NCBI RefSeq assembly: GCF_002798405.1
Contig: NZ_PGGV01000010.1
Coordinates: 23,462-87,461 of the forward strand
Length of the DNA: 64,000 nucleotides
Reading direction: 5' to 3'
Source: Glycomyces xiaoerkulensis
Lineage (GTDB): Bacteria > Actinomycetota > Actinomycetes > Mycobacteriales > Micromonosporaceae
In this document: piece after piece, positions 46,641 to 55,555 of the stretch
Numbering within the stretch: the stretch's first letter is position 1
Layout of the letters: every line of letters starts with the position of its first letter
Made by a program: the position numbers and the translations under genes
The notes under the pieces: model-generated
Databases searched by the model: none
What the model saw: only the letters and a program-made list of their open reading frames with translations
What the model was told of the DNA's origin: nothing

Positions 46641-47663
46641 TCAGGCGTCGTCGAGGCTGATCCAGTCGGCCTCGAGGGCGCGGATCGCCATCTGGAACCG
46701 CGACTGCGAGCCCAACTTCTCTCCCAGCGTCTCGCTGATGCGTCGAACGGTCCGCTCCGACACCCCCAGTTTGCGCCCGACCGCGAGATCGGTGTGCCCC
46801 TGGGCCCAGAGGCGCAACGCGTCGCGTTCCTGGGAGGAGATGTCGCCCTTTCGCCGCGGGCGGGCCGGCGTCAGCGGCGTCGCTTCCCTCCATAGCAGAA
46901 GATGCAGGTAGGCGATGGCATCGACGAGCGTATTCTCCTGCAGCACATACGCACCGGCCGCGCTGTCCTCCGCGTCCACGGCTACGACCGCTACGCTCCG
47001 GTCGATGATGTTCAGGCGCATGGGCAGCGTCGGCATGGTGCGGACCTGGACTCCCATCTCGACCAGCCGCAGGTAGTGCGCGAGGAGGTCGGGATTGTTC
47101 CGCACGCTGGCGACGCAGATCGTGCGGATCGCGACTCCACGGTCTAGAGTGGACTTACTGCGCTCTTCGGTCGTCCTCATCGCCGACGGCGTGGCGGTCG
47201 ATCTGGGCACGATCGACCACATGCTCTGCTCGCACTGCTCGCTCAGCGATGCCATGACTTCACGGACCGCCTCCAGTTCCAGATGCCGTTCCACGCCGGT
47301 GGAACCGCTTTCGGAAAGACTGCCGCTTCGGAATTTCGAGATGAATTGCGATATGGCCGCTCGGCCCTGATCTATTCTGAGTCGCTCATTGGCGAGTTGG
47401 GCCTGTTGCCGGGAGAGCAGAGCGACGAGAGCTACCTCTGGATCGCATGGAGAAAAGGTGTCGGAGCCACCGCGAACCTCTATGAGATGCTTGCTGGCGA
47501 GGATGTCCAGACTATCCCGGATAGATTCCACAGTGGTGTCCAGGCCCGCGGCGATCTCCTCGACTCCGAGGTGAGGGTGCTCGAGTATGAATTGGTAGAC
47601 TTCCTGCGTCGGTCGGTCGATTCCAAGTATTGACAGCACGGCGACCTCATGTGGAGTGTTCAA
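46641..47663 (-). CDS. TrmB/LuxR-type transcriptional regulator
   Basis: A 340-aa regulator. The N-terminal 75 residues form a TrmB-like winged helix (LGVEEIAAGLDTTVESIRDSL). A coiled helix follows, then an alpha/beta sensor part, and the C-terminal 60 residues are a LuxR/NarL helix-turn-helix (HTDLAVGRKLGVSERTVRRI). Such TrmB-LuxR proteins are common pathway regulators in actinomycetes. The longest frame starts at TTG 47663; a GTG at 47639 preceded by GAGG is equally possible. It is divergent from the peptide operon and is the best candidate activator of the repeated promoter element in this window. Confidence 0.8.
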   Translation of the reverse strand: MNTPHEVAVLSILGIDRPTQEVYQFILEHPHLGVEEIAAGLDTTVESIRDSLDILASKHLIEVRGGSDTFSPCDPEVALVALLSRQQAQLANERLRIDQGRAAISQFISKFRSGSLSESGSTGVERHLELEAVREVMASLSEQCEQSMWSIVPRSTATPSAMRTTEERSKSTLDRGVAIRTICVASVRNNPDLLAHYLRLVEMGVQVRTMPTLPMRLNIIDRSVAVVAVDAEDSAAGAYVLQENTLVDAIAYLHLLLWREATPLTPARPRRKGDISSQERDALRLWAQGHTDLAVGRKLGVSERTVRRISETLGEKLGSQSRFQMAIRALEADWISLDDA

Positions 47664-48086
47664 AGGGCTGGACCCGATGGTAGCAAAACTCCGTGTATGG
47701 TGTCGCCGCCGTAGCGTGATCGCGGAAATTCGGTGCGAACGTTGTACCTGTTCATGGCGAGGGCATTGGTATCGATGGGGTCGCCGTTGCCCAATGTGGC
47801 GGTGAATGCCGCGCCGTGATCCCGGGTCGGCGCGGGAACGTCGGGGTGGTCGGGTATTCCCAATGCTGCGTCGATCGCAAGTCTGTAATGGGCTATTCCG
47901 GTGTGGTATTCGGGCCTTTGAAGTATTAGTCGGCCTTGCTCTTGTCCGGGCGGTTTGGCGATGTGGTTCCGGCCCCCGTGGAATCCATTGCGTTCGATCG
48001 GGAGGCCGGCCGGGCCGCTACCGCTTCCCGCGAGCGCCGCAGAGCCGATCGCGGATTCGGGCACCGGTCGGGGCCGCAGTCGAGCC
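47664..48086. other. Intergenic stretch with possible decayed reading frame
   Basis: This 423-bp gap must hold the LuxR-type promoter. On the minus strand a frame of 134 codons (47660-48064) includes a protein-like run from about 47900 down (HTGIAHYRLAIDAALGIPD, then NALAMNRYNVRTEFPRSRYG). Codon bias is weaker than in neighbouring genes and no start with a ribosome site was found. It may be a gene remnant; no family was recognised. Confidence 0.3.
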
Positions 48087-48165
48087 GTTGACCGAATCCT
48101 GCCAGGGGTATTCGTCCGAGTTCTCCCACTTATGACGCCATGCGAATCGCTGTTGAATGAAGGCC
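48087..48165 (+). promoter_or_regulatory. Conserved promoter element, copy D (upstream of peptide operon)
   Basis: The most diverged of the four clear copies: GAATCCTGCCAGG at +7, CACTTATGA at +40 and GTTGAATG at +65. The middle third has drifted while all three boxes and their exact distances are kept, which supports functional constraint. The ATP-grasp GTG lies 67 bp beyond the last box. Confidence 0.6.
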
Positions 48166-48226
48166 ATGCGGGCCGAATGAGTCGAATGCCCGCCGCGGGA
48201 TCGATACACGACGTAGGAGGCTCACA

Positions 48227-49576
48227 GTGGGAACACTGTCAACGGCTGAGCGCCAGGCGCTCTGGGATCACACCGACGACGTGCTGGAGGCGCACACGGG
48301 CCGTTCTCTGGGCGTGCTGGTGGACGCGTACGGGACCGGCAACTTCCTGCCCGAGGCGTTCGCTCGACACGGCATCGAAGTCGTCCATCTGCAGAGCGCG
48401 CCCGAACCGATCTCACGGATGCAGCCGTGGAACGAGGAGCGCTACCTCGACTGGATAGTCTACAACCCCGACGGCAGCACCGAGGCCGCGCTCAAGCAGC
48501 TCCAGCCGAAGTTCGTCATTCCCGGACAGGAGCCGGGAGTCCGCCTCGCCGATCAACTGAGCGAGGCATTGGGGCTGCGCACCAACGGCACCGAACGCTC
48601 CGCGGCCCGCCGGGACAAGCGCGACATGGTGGAGGCGGTCGCCGCGGCCGGCCTGCGCACCGCCGACCAGACCGTCACCGACAGCGCCGACGAGGCCATC
48701 GCCTGGGCCGAGGACCGCGGCCACTGGCCGTGCGTGGCCAAACCGCTGGCGTCCGCTTCGACCGACGGCGTCTCCGTCTGCCGCGACGCCGCCGCGCTGC
48801 GGTCGGCCTTCGCGGACATTCTCGGCAGCGACACGGTGTTCAACCAGGAGAACACGGAAGTGCTGGTCCAGAGCTACCTGGAGGGCACCGAGTACATCGT
48901 CGACACCGTCGGCGTCGACGGCACCGCCTACGTGTGCGGGGTGTGGCGGTACGAGAAGAACCTGCTTCCCAACGGCAAACCCATCTACGACAGGGACATC
49001 CTGGTCGATCCGGCCGAACCGGTGGCGTCCCGGCTGATCGAGTTCACGCGCGAAGTGCTCGACGCGCTCGGCGTCCGCAACGGACCTGCCCATTCGGAGA
49101 TCATGATGACCCCGGACGGGCCCGCCCTGATCGAGGTCGGCGCCCGCCTCAACGGGCACCTGCACCCCGAGTTCCACAACCGGTGCATGGGGGAGAACGG
49201 CGCCGACCTGACCGCGACCGCCTACATGGAACCGGACCGCTTCCTCGAACAGTACGGCGGCGGCGTGTACAGCAGACTCCGAGCCGCATGCGTCTACAAC
49301 GCACCGACGGTGCAGTCGGGGGTCGTCACCTCCACCGACGAAGAACTCGTGGAGTGCATCCGGAACCGGCCCTCGGTCGTGGACCTGTCGCTCAAGCGCA
49401 AGGCCGGCGACACCATCGTGCCCACACACGACCTGCTCACCAGCCCGCTGCGGGTGTTCCTCACCAACACCGACGAGGACGCCCTGGAAGCGGACTACAC
49501 GTGCATCGCGTCGGTCCGCGAGTCGGTCTACCGGGTCCGGTCCCGCACGAACCCGGCCCTGTGCGGTGTCGTCTGA
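48227..49576 (+). CDS. ATP-grasp ligase 1
   Basis: A 449-aa protein from GTG 48227 with AGGAGG at 48213-48218. The central ATP-grasp fold shows WPCVAKPLASASTDGVSVC (nucleotide-binding Lys), VLVQSYLEGTEYIVDTV (hinge) and PALIEVGARLNGH (metal-binding Glu and Asn). Enzymes of this group activate a carboxylate as acyl phosphate and join it to an amine, often forming dipeptides in natural-product clusters. It is the first gene of the ten-gene operon controlled by promoter copy D and may act in turn with the second ATP-grasp enzyme. Confidence 0.87.
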   Translation: MGTLSTAERQALWDHTDDVLEAHTGRSLGVLVDAYGTGNFLPEAFARHGIEVVHLQSAPEPISRMQPWNEERYLDWIVYNPDGSTEAALKQLQPKFVIPGQEPGVRLADQLSEALGLRTNGTERSAARRDKRDMVEAVAAAGLRTADQTVTDSADEAIAWAEDRGHWPCVAKPLASASTDGVSVCRDAAALRSAFADILGSDTVFNQENTEVLVQSYLEGTEYIVDTVGVDGTAYVCGVWRYEKNLLPNGKPIYDRDILVDPAEPVASRLIEFTREVLDALGVRNGPAHSEIMMTPDGPALIEVGARLNGHLHPEFHNRCMGENGADLTATAYMEPDRFLEQYGGGVYSRLRAACVYNAPTVQSGVVTSTDEELVECIRNRPSVVDLSLKRKAGDTIVPTHDLLTSPLRVFLTNTDEDALEADYTCIASVRESVYRVRSRTNPALCGVV

Positions 49577-50850
49577 TGTCCGACCCGAACACGACCCGGC
49601 CGAGCCTGGCGGCCAACATCGCGGGACTGCGGCCCATCGCCGGCCTGCTGGCGACCGTCACCGTATGCCGCAGCACGGCGGTCCTGTACCCGCTCTACGG
49701 GGCGTACCTCGCCTCCGAGCGCCAGGAACTGTCCATCGGCATGATCGGCGTGATCGTCGGCATGTTCGGGATCGGAGCACTGCTGGCAGGCATCTTCGCA
49801 GGCGCGCTGACGGCCAGGATCCCCGAACAGCGGGTCGGCGTTCTGGGGCTGGTCGGGGTGGCGGTCACCGTGCTGGGCATCGCGGCGAACCCGGCCGTCT
49901 GGCCCCTGCTCGCGCTCACCGTGGTCTGGGGCTTCTGCTACGAACTGGTCAACCCCATCGCCTACACGCTGGTGGCGCGGGCGCTGCCTGAATCCTCGCG
50001 GCGTTTCGCCTTCTCGGCGGTGCGCCTGGCGATCAACCTGGGCATGGGCGTGGGGCCGGTACTGGCCGCGCTGCTCTACAGCGTCGACCCCGAGCTGCTG
50101 CCCTGGGGCACCGCGATCGGCTACGTGGCCTCGGCCCTGATCCTGGTCCGGGCGCGGATCGGCGCCGGCGGGGCGGACGAGGAAGCAACGGCCGACGACG
50201 AGGACCCCGGCAACGCGGAGCCGGCTCGGCATTCGTCCAGGTTCTGGAGCTTCATCGCCGTCACGACTCCGATCCACTTCGCCTACGCACTGCCGTCCAC
50301 CGTCGTCAGCGTATACATTGTCCAGGTACTCGACCATCCGGTCGGCTGGGTCGGCGCGATCTTCGCGGTCAACTCCCTGCTGATCATCACCTGCGAGATC
50401 CCGCTCAACCACGCGATGCTGGGCCTCACCCGGCGGTCGAGCCTGCTGGCGGGATACGCCTGCGGCACCGCCGGGTTCGCTCTCATGGGCCTCGGATCGA
50501 TCCAGATCTGGCTGGTGCTGGTCGCGACCGCCGTATGGACGGTCGGGGAGATGATCATCTATCCGGTGATGCCCTCGCACATCAGCTTCATCACACCGAA
50601 ACGACTGCACGCCCGGAACATGGGCTTCTACACCGCGCACTTCAACGCCGGAGTCATCCTCGCCCCGCTGATCTTCCTTCCATTGGCCGAACGGATTTCC
50701 GCCACGGCCCTGTGGCTGCTGGTCGGCGGTATCCTCCTGCTCGGCCTGCTGGCCACGGCCGCGGTGAGCCGTTCTCCACGCCTCTGGGGCGTCGACGACC
50801 CGCGTCCTCCGACGCTCGCGGCGGAGGCGTCCACGGCGGACTCGGCCTGA
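49576..50850 (+). CDS. MFS transporter, 12-helix type
   Basis: A 424-aa membrane protein whose ATG overlaps the ATP-grasp stop by one base (TGATG). Hydrophobic segments include GMIGVIVGMFGIGALLAG and PLLALTVVWGFCYELV, and a charged central loop with ADDEDPGNAEPARH (about 205-218) splits two six-helix halves. The family marker loops are weak but the layout is that of MFS exporters. Placed in a peptide cluster, it probably exports the product. Confidence 0.82.
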   Translation: MSDPNTTRPSLAANIAGLRPIAGLLATVTVCRSTAVLYPLYGAYLASERQELSIGMIGVIVGMFGIGALLAGIFAGALTARIPEQRVGVLGLVGVAVTVLGIAANPAVWPLLALTVVWGFCYELVNPIAYTLVARALPESSRRFAFSAVRLAINLGMGVGPVLAALLYSVDPELLPWGTAIGYVASALILVRARIGAGGADEEATADDEDPGNAEPARHSSRFWSFIAVTTPIHFAYALPSTVVSVYIVQVLDHPVGWVGAIFAVNSLLIITCEIPLNHAMLGLTRRSSLLAGYACGTAGFALMGLGSIQIWLVLVATAVWTVGEMIIYPVMPSHISFITPKRLHARNMGFYTAHFNAGVILAPLIFLPLAERISATALWLLVGGILLLGLLATAAVSRSPRLWGVDDPRPPTLAAEASTADSA

Positions 50851-50889
50851 TCGCACCGCTCAGTTCACGGACACAAGGAGCCAAGCGCC

Positions 50890-51678
50890 ATGACGCGAAT
50901 CGGCATCATCGGAGTCGGGGAAATCGGCCGGTCCATCGTGATAGGACTGTGCGAAGGCACGGAGGGCCCGCCGCCGGTGTTCCTCTCTCCCCGCGGGGCA
51001 CGCACGGCCGCGGCACTGTCGGAAGCCTACGAAGGCGTCCAGGTCTGCACCGACAACCAGGCCGTGGTCGACCGCTCCGACATCGTCGTCATCGCGGTGC
51101 GCCCGCACGACCAATCCGAGGCCCTGGACGGACTCCGAGTGGATCCCCGAAAAGTGGCGGTCAACGTGATGGCCGGCGTCCGCAACGACGACCTGCGGCG
51201 CAGGCTCGCCACCGAGGCCGCGATCGTGCGGGCGATCCCCCTCCCGGCCGTGCGCGAACGCCGTTCGATCACCGTCACCTGCCCGGCCCATCCCGACGTC
51301 GACGCGCTCTTCGACCGCCTCGGGGGCTCGCTCGCCGTCCCACGGGAATCGGAACTGAGCGTGTTCTCGGCGCTCACGGCGACCCTGAGCACCCACTACC
51401 GGTACCTCCACACGCTCGTCTCATGGGCGGCCGACCAAGGCATCCCGGCCGCGGACGCCGAGCGCTACGTGCGGGGCCTCTTCCAGGGAATCGGACGCGC
51501 CCTCGGCGACGAGACCGCCTCCCTCGAACAACTGGCGGCCGGCCACGAGACCCCGAACGGCATCAACGAACGCATCCGCACCACCTGGTTCGACCCACCC
51601 AACGTCCGCGCCCTCACCCGGGCCCTCGACGACCTTCTCGCATCGTTCGCACCGCGCCGGTTACGGCGCAGGCCCTGA
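50890..51678 (+). CDS. Pyrroline-5-carboxylate reductase-like NAD(P) enzyme
   Basis: A 262-aa protein from ATG 50890 with AAGGAG just upstream. The Rossmann motif RIGIIGVGEIGRSIVIGL opens the chain, and a DIVVIAVRPHD segment followed by VNVMAGVRNDDLRRRL matches the ProC family. The helical C-terminal dimer domain is present (LFQGIGRALGD). ProC reduces a cyclic imine to proline. In a secondary cluster such homologues reduce other imines or 2-keto acid adducts. The substrate is unknown. Confidence 0.75.
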   Translation: MTRIGIIGVGEIGRSIVIGLCEGTEGPPPVFLSPRGARTAAALSEAYEGVQVCTDNQAVVDRSDIVVIAVRPHDQSEALDGLRVDPRKVAVNVMAGVRNDDLRRRLATEAAIVRAIPLPAVRERRSITVTCPAHPDVDALFDRLGGSLAVPRESELSVFSALTATLSTHYRYLHTLVSWAADQGIPAADAERYVRGLFQGIGRALGDETASLEQLAAGHETPNGINERIRTTWFDPPNVRALTRALDDLLASFAPRRLRRRP

Positions 51679-51696
51679 ACACGAAAGCAGGCACGC

Positions 51697-52524
51697 ATGC
51701 ACGCCAGAGAATCCAATCCGGGCGAGAGCAGACGCCTCGCCCTGAACATCCGACGCAAGATCATCGAGATGAGCGCCTCCCCCACCGGAGTTCACATCGG
51801 AGGCAGCATATCGATCTCCGATCTGCTCGCGGTCCTGTACGCGGAAGTGCTGCGGAGGCCGTCCGACCGCGAAGCGCTCCACCGCGACCACCTGATCCTC
51901 AGCAAAGGACAGGCGTCCGCGGCCCTGTACGCCGCCCTCGCCTCCACCGGGGCCATCCCCGAAGCCGAATGCGCGACCTACGCCCAAGCGGGAAGCCGCC
52001 TCGGCGGCCACCCCATGAAGCGCCTGCCCGGAGTGGACTTCTCCACCGGCGCGCTGGGACACGGCCTCCCCATCGGACTCGGAGTCGCCCTGGCCGGCCG
52101 CCGCTTCGGCCACGACAAGCGGTCGTTCGTGATCCTGGGTGACGGTGAACTCCAGGAGGGGGCCAACTGGGAGGCGGCCATGGCCGCCTCCCACCACGGC
52201 GCCGACAACCTGACCGCCATCGTGGACCGGAACGAATGGCAGATCAGCGGGCGAACCGAGGACTGCCTCTCACTGGAGCCGCTGGCGGACAAGTGGTCCA
52301 GCTTCGGCTGGAGAACGCTCACCATCGACGGCCACGACCACGACCAGATCAGGACCGCCCTCGGCAAGCCCTCCGAAGCGGGACGACCCACCGCGGTCAT
52401 CGCGCGGACGGTCAAGGCCCATCTCGTGCCCGGCCTGCACGACACCAAGCGGAGCCACTCGGCCACCCTCGACCGGCCGGCCCGAGAGCGGGCCCTCCGA
52501 GCACTGGAGGAGGTCCGGACATGA
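51697..52524 (+). CDS. Transketolase, N-terminal (TPP-binding) subunit
   Basis: A 275-aa subunit. The TPP/magnesium motif is GDGELQEGANWEAAM (from about residue 148), preceded by the helical part STGALGHGLPIGLGVALAG and by HIGGSISISDLLAVLY, all as in the N half of transketolases. It needs the next gene for the pyrimidine-binding half, with which it overlaps by ATGA. Split transketolases recur in natural-product clusters, where they move a two-carbon unit onto an aldehyde or a carrier. Confidence 0.88.
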   Translation: MHARESNPGESRRLALNIRRKIIEMSASPTGVHIGGSISISDLLAVLYAEVLRRPSDREALHRDHLILSKGQASAALYAALASTGAIPEAECATYAQAGSRLGGHPMKRLPGVDFSTGALGHGLPIGLGVALAGRRFGHDKRSFVILGDGELQEGANWEAAMAASHHGADNLTAIVDRNEWQISGRTEDCLSLEPLADKWSSFGWRTLTIDGHDHDQIRTALGKPSEAGRPTAVIARTVKAHLVPGLHDTKRSHSATLDRPARERALRALEEVRT

Positions 52525-53510
52525 ATCCCACCCTCGCCGAACCCCGCACGGCCTCCGAGGTCCTCGACCACGTCTGGGAGAACCGGTCGGCCGTCCCGGC
52601 CCGGGACGCCTACACGATGACACTGCTCGCCCTGGCCCGCTCGAATCCGAGCATCGCCTGCCTGTCGATCGACATGGACCTCCAGGACCACTTCTCGGGC
52701 GAACTGCACCGCCAGTTCGTCGACCTCGGCATCGCCGAGCAGAACACCATCGGCGTCGCCGCCGGAATGACGGTGTCGGCCGACCAGGTCTTCGCGAACG
52801 GAATGAGCCCGTTCACGATCGCGCGCGCATTCGAGCAGATCAAGATCGACGTGGCCGGCGCCGACCTGCCGATCAAGATCGTGGCCACGCACGCCGGTCT
52901 CGCCTCGGGGCACTACGGCCCCACCCACCACTCCCTGGAGGACATCGGGGCCGTACGCATGCTGCCCAACATGGCAGTGGTGGCGCCGATCGACGCCTAC
53001 CAGACCGCACAGGCCACCGCGGCGCTGGCGAGGACGCCGGGACCGGCGTACCTGCGCCTGGGTAAGCAGGGGACACCGTCGCCGTTCGAGCGGCGACCCG
53101 AGTTCGAGCTCGGACGAGCCCAGTGGCTGCGGGACCCCGGCCGAGTCGTCTTCATCGCCACCGCGCCCCGCCCCAACCTCGTCGCGGCCGAAGCCGCCCG
53201 CGAACTCGGCGAGCGCGGCATAACCGCCGGGCACCTGAACATGCACACCGTCAAGCCGCTCGACCGGGAAGCCGTCCGGGAAGCCGCGGCCCACGCCGAA
53301 GTGGTGGTCACCATCGAGGACCACCGCGCGGTCGGGGGCCTGGGCGGGGCCGTCTGCGAGGCGACGGCCGAGACCGGCGGCCCGCCGGTCAAGCGGATCG
53401 GCGTCCCGGACGTCCACTACGACCTGGTCGGCGACGAAGGACACCTGCTCGACCGCGCCGGAATCAACGCCGACAACGCGGTGGCCCGAGCGCTGGAGGT
53501 CGTGTCGTGA
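52521..53510 (+). CDS. Transketolase, C-terminal subunit
   Basis: A 329-aa partner of the preceding gene, from ATG 52521. It has DLGIAEQNTIGVAAGMTVS with the catalytic Glu that activates TPP, SPFTIARAFEQI, THAGLASGHYGPTHHSLEDI, and the C-terminal transketolase fold (VVTIEDHRAVGGLGGAV). Together the two subunits make one active site. It ends 42 bp before the kinase gene. Confidence 0.88.
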   Translation: MNPTLAEPRTASEVLDHVWENRSAVPARDAYTMTLLALARSNPSIACLSIDMDLQDHFSGELHRQFVDLGIAEQNTIGVAAGMTVSADQVFANGMSPFTIARAFEQIKIDVAGADLPIKIVATHAGLASGHYGPTHHSLEDIGAVRMLPNMAVVAPIDAYQTAQATAALARTPGPAYLRLGKQGTPSPFERRPEFELGRAQWLRDPGRVVFIATAPRPNLVAAEAARELGERGITAGHLNMHTVKPLDREAVREAAAHAEVVVTIEDHRAVGGLGGAVCEATAETGGPPVKRIGVPDVHYDLVGDEGHLLDRAGINADNAVARALEVVS

Positions 53511-53552
53511 CGACCGACCCCGTAGACCGCCCCTTCCACAGAGAGGATCGCT

Positions 53553-54530
53553 ATGACATTGCTGGCGGCTGAGACCACGACGACTCCGCGGACGACATGG
53601 AACGCACCGGACCGCGCCGAGCCCGCGGCGCCGGTGGGACACGGCATCTGCGGCGGCCACCACGGAGAGATACTCCAAGGTGCGTTCCGCGTTGCAGGCG
53701 AGGAAGTCCGCGCCCTGATCACCCTCCCCATGCCGGACAAGACCGCCGAGGCGACCGTGAGGATCCTGCCGGAGCCCGGGAAGATCTCGGTACCGGCCGG
53801 AAAGACGAAGGCCGCCGCGGCGGCGCGACTGACACTGGGCCACCTGGGGCTGGATTCGGGCTGCGAGATCTCGCTCCGCAACGACATACCGGCGAGTCTC
53901 GGCATGGGGTCGTCGACCGCGGACGTCGTCGCGACCATCCGCGCCGTGGGCGACTCGGTCGGCCAGCGCCTGCCCGGCGCGGTCGTGGCGCGACTGGCCG
54001 TCGAGGCCGAGACCGCCGCCGACTCCATCATGTACCCCGGCTCGGTCCCGCTGTTCGCACACCGGGAAGGACGGATCCTCGAGACCCTGGGCCCCGAACT
54101 CCCGCCACTGCTGGTGCTGGGGTTCAAGTTGGACGTCGCCGGGATCGACACCCTGGAGATGCGACCGGCGCGCTACACCCGGGAGGAGAAGGCGCGCCTG
54201 GGAGTCCTGCTCGCCGCCGCCCGGCACGCGATCGGCACCGGCGATCCCGTACTGCTGGGCAAAGTGGCCAGCGCCAGCGCCGCCGTGAACCAGCGGTTCA
54301 TCGAACGGCCCCTGCTTCCCGAACTCACCCGCCTCGCGCGCCGAGCCGGCGCGGTGGGCGTCCAGATCGCACACAGCGGCTCGGTGGCGGGCGTGCTGTT
54401 CGACGCCCGCGAGCCCCTCCGGGCGGCCGGTGCCGCCTCGCGCTGCCGGGACGAGCTGTCCCGGCTGGGCATCGACCAGGCCTACCTCTTCTCTCCCTAC
54501 GAGAACTACCGGCAAGGAGGCCGTCAATGA
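53553..54530 (+). CDS. GHMP kinase, PduX-like L-threonine (or serine) kinase
   Basis: A 325-aa kinase starting at ATG 53553 behind AGAGAGGA. GHHGEILQG (about 36-44) is the mark of the PduX-type threonine kinases, and PASLGMGSSTADV (about 112-124) is the GHMP ATP-binding loop. C-terminal GVQIAHSGSVAGVLFD is the conserved GHMP motif 3. PduX makes O-phospho-L-threonine. Here the product would feed the PLP enzyme next door, since phosphate is a good leaving group for beta-replacement. Overlaps the next gene by ATGA. Confidence 0.85.
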   Translation: MTLLAAETTTTPRTTWNAPDRAEPAAPVGHGICGGHHGEILQGAFRVAGEEVRALITLPMPDKTAEATVRILPEPGKISVPAGKTKAAAAARLTLGHLGLDSGCEISLRNDIPASLGMGSSTADVVATIRAVGDSVGQRLPGAVVARLAVEAETAADSIMYPGSVPLFAHREGRILETLGPELPPLLVLGFKLDVAGIDTLEMRPARYTREEKARLGVLLAAARHAIGTGDPVLLGKVASASAAVNQRFIERPLLPELTRLARRAGAVGVQIAHSGSVAGVLFDAREPLRAAGAASRCRDELSRLGIDQAYLFSPYENYRQGGRQ

Positions 54531-55555
54531 ACCGCGGACTCGGCAACTACTCCGACGCCATCGCGCTTCCGAAACTGATCAAACTGGGCCCGAACCTCAT
54601 CGGTGCCGCGTTCAGCCTGATGAAGCTGGTCCCGGCGCGCTACATTCTCCACAAGGCCACCGAGACCGGGCAACTGGAGGCCGGAGGCAAGATCGTCGAG
54701 ACGACCTCGGGGACGTTCGGGCTCGCGCTCGCCATCGAATCGGCGCTGCACGGCTGGGACCTCACGCTCGTGTCCGACCCGGTCATCGACGCCCAGTTCG
54801 CGTCCCGGCTGGCCGGTATGGGCGCCCGCCTGGACATCGTGACCGAGCCGGCCCCCGGCGGCGGCTATCAGCAGCCCCGGATCGACCGCGTCGAGGAGCT
54901 CCTGAAGGAGTACCCCGAGGCGTTCTGCCCGCAGCAGTACACCAACCCCGACAATCCGCGCTCGTACGCCGTCGTCGCCGAGCATCTGGTCGACAGCCTG
55001 GGGGCCGTGGACACCCTGATCGGCCCGGTGGGTTCGGGCGGCAGCATGAGCGGGACCGCCCGCTTCCTGCGGCAGGTCAACTCCGACATGCTCGCGGTCG
55101 GCGTCGACACCCACCACAGCGTCATCTTCGGCCAGCCGGACGGGCCGCGCGCCCTCAGGGGCCTGGGGAACAGCCTCATGCCGGCCAATGTGGACCACAG
55201 CACGTTCGACGAGGTCCACTGGATCTCCAACGGCCACGCCGCCCACGCCACCCGCGGACTGCACCGCTCGCACGCCGCCTTCATGGGCCCCACGAGCGGG
55301 GCCGCCTACTTCGTGGCCGCCTGGCACGCCCGGGCGCACCCCGATCGGCTGCACGTGGTCATGCTGCCGGACGAAGGGCACCGCTACCACGCAACGGTGT
55401 ACGACGACGAGTGGTTCGCGGCCAACGCCGAAGCGCCGCCGGACGAGCCGCGGACGGTCGGCAGCCCGCTCGAAGGGCTGCGCGACTGGTGCCGCTTCGA
55501 ATGGAACCGCCGCCCGTCGCCCGCCGAACTCACCGCAGTGGGGGCAGCGCAATGA
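54527..55555 (+). CDS. Cysteine-synthase-like PLP enzyme for beta-replacement
   Basis: A 342-aa fold-type II PLP enzyme. TTSGTFGLALA replaces the usual TSGNTG phosphate-contact loop, and GPVGSGGSMSG is the glycine loop that holds the PLP phosphate. The Schiff-base Lys is most likely the one in FSLMKLVPAR: counting from it to the downstream Gly matches the cysteine synthase spacing, but the usual KDR is KLV. In the gene set here it is expected to replace the phosphate of O-phospho-threonine with the amino group of aspartate. The altered loops fit an unusual donor and acceptor. Confidence 0.78.
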   Translation: MNRGLGNYSDAIALPKLIKLGPNLIGAAFSLMKLVPARYILHKATETGQLEAGGKIVETTSGTFGLALAIESALHGWDLTLVSDPVIDAQFASRLAGMGARLDIVTEPAPGGGYQQPRIDRVEELLKEYPEAFCPQQYTNPDNPRSYAVVAEHLVDSLGAVDTLIGPVGSGGSMSGTARFLRQVNSDMLAVGVDTHHSVIFGQPDGPRALRGLGNSLMPANVDHSTFDEVHWISNGHAAHATRGLHRSHAAFMGPTSGAAYFVAAWHARAHPDRLHVVMLPDEGHRYHATVYDDEWFAANAEAPPDEPRTVGSPLEGLRDWCRFEWNRRPSPAELTAVGAAQ

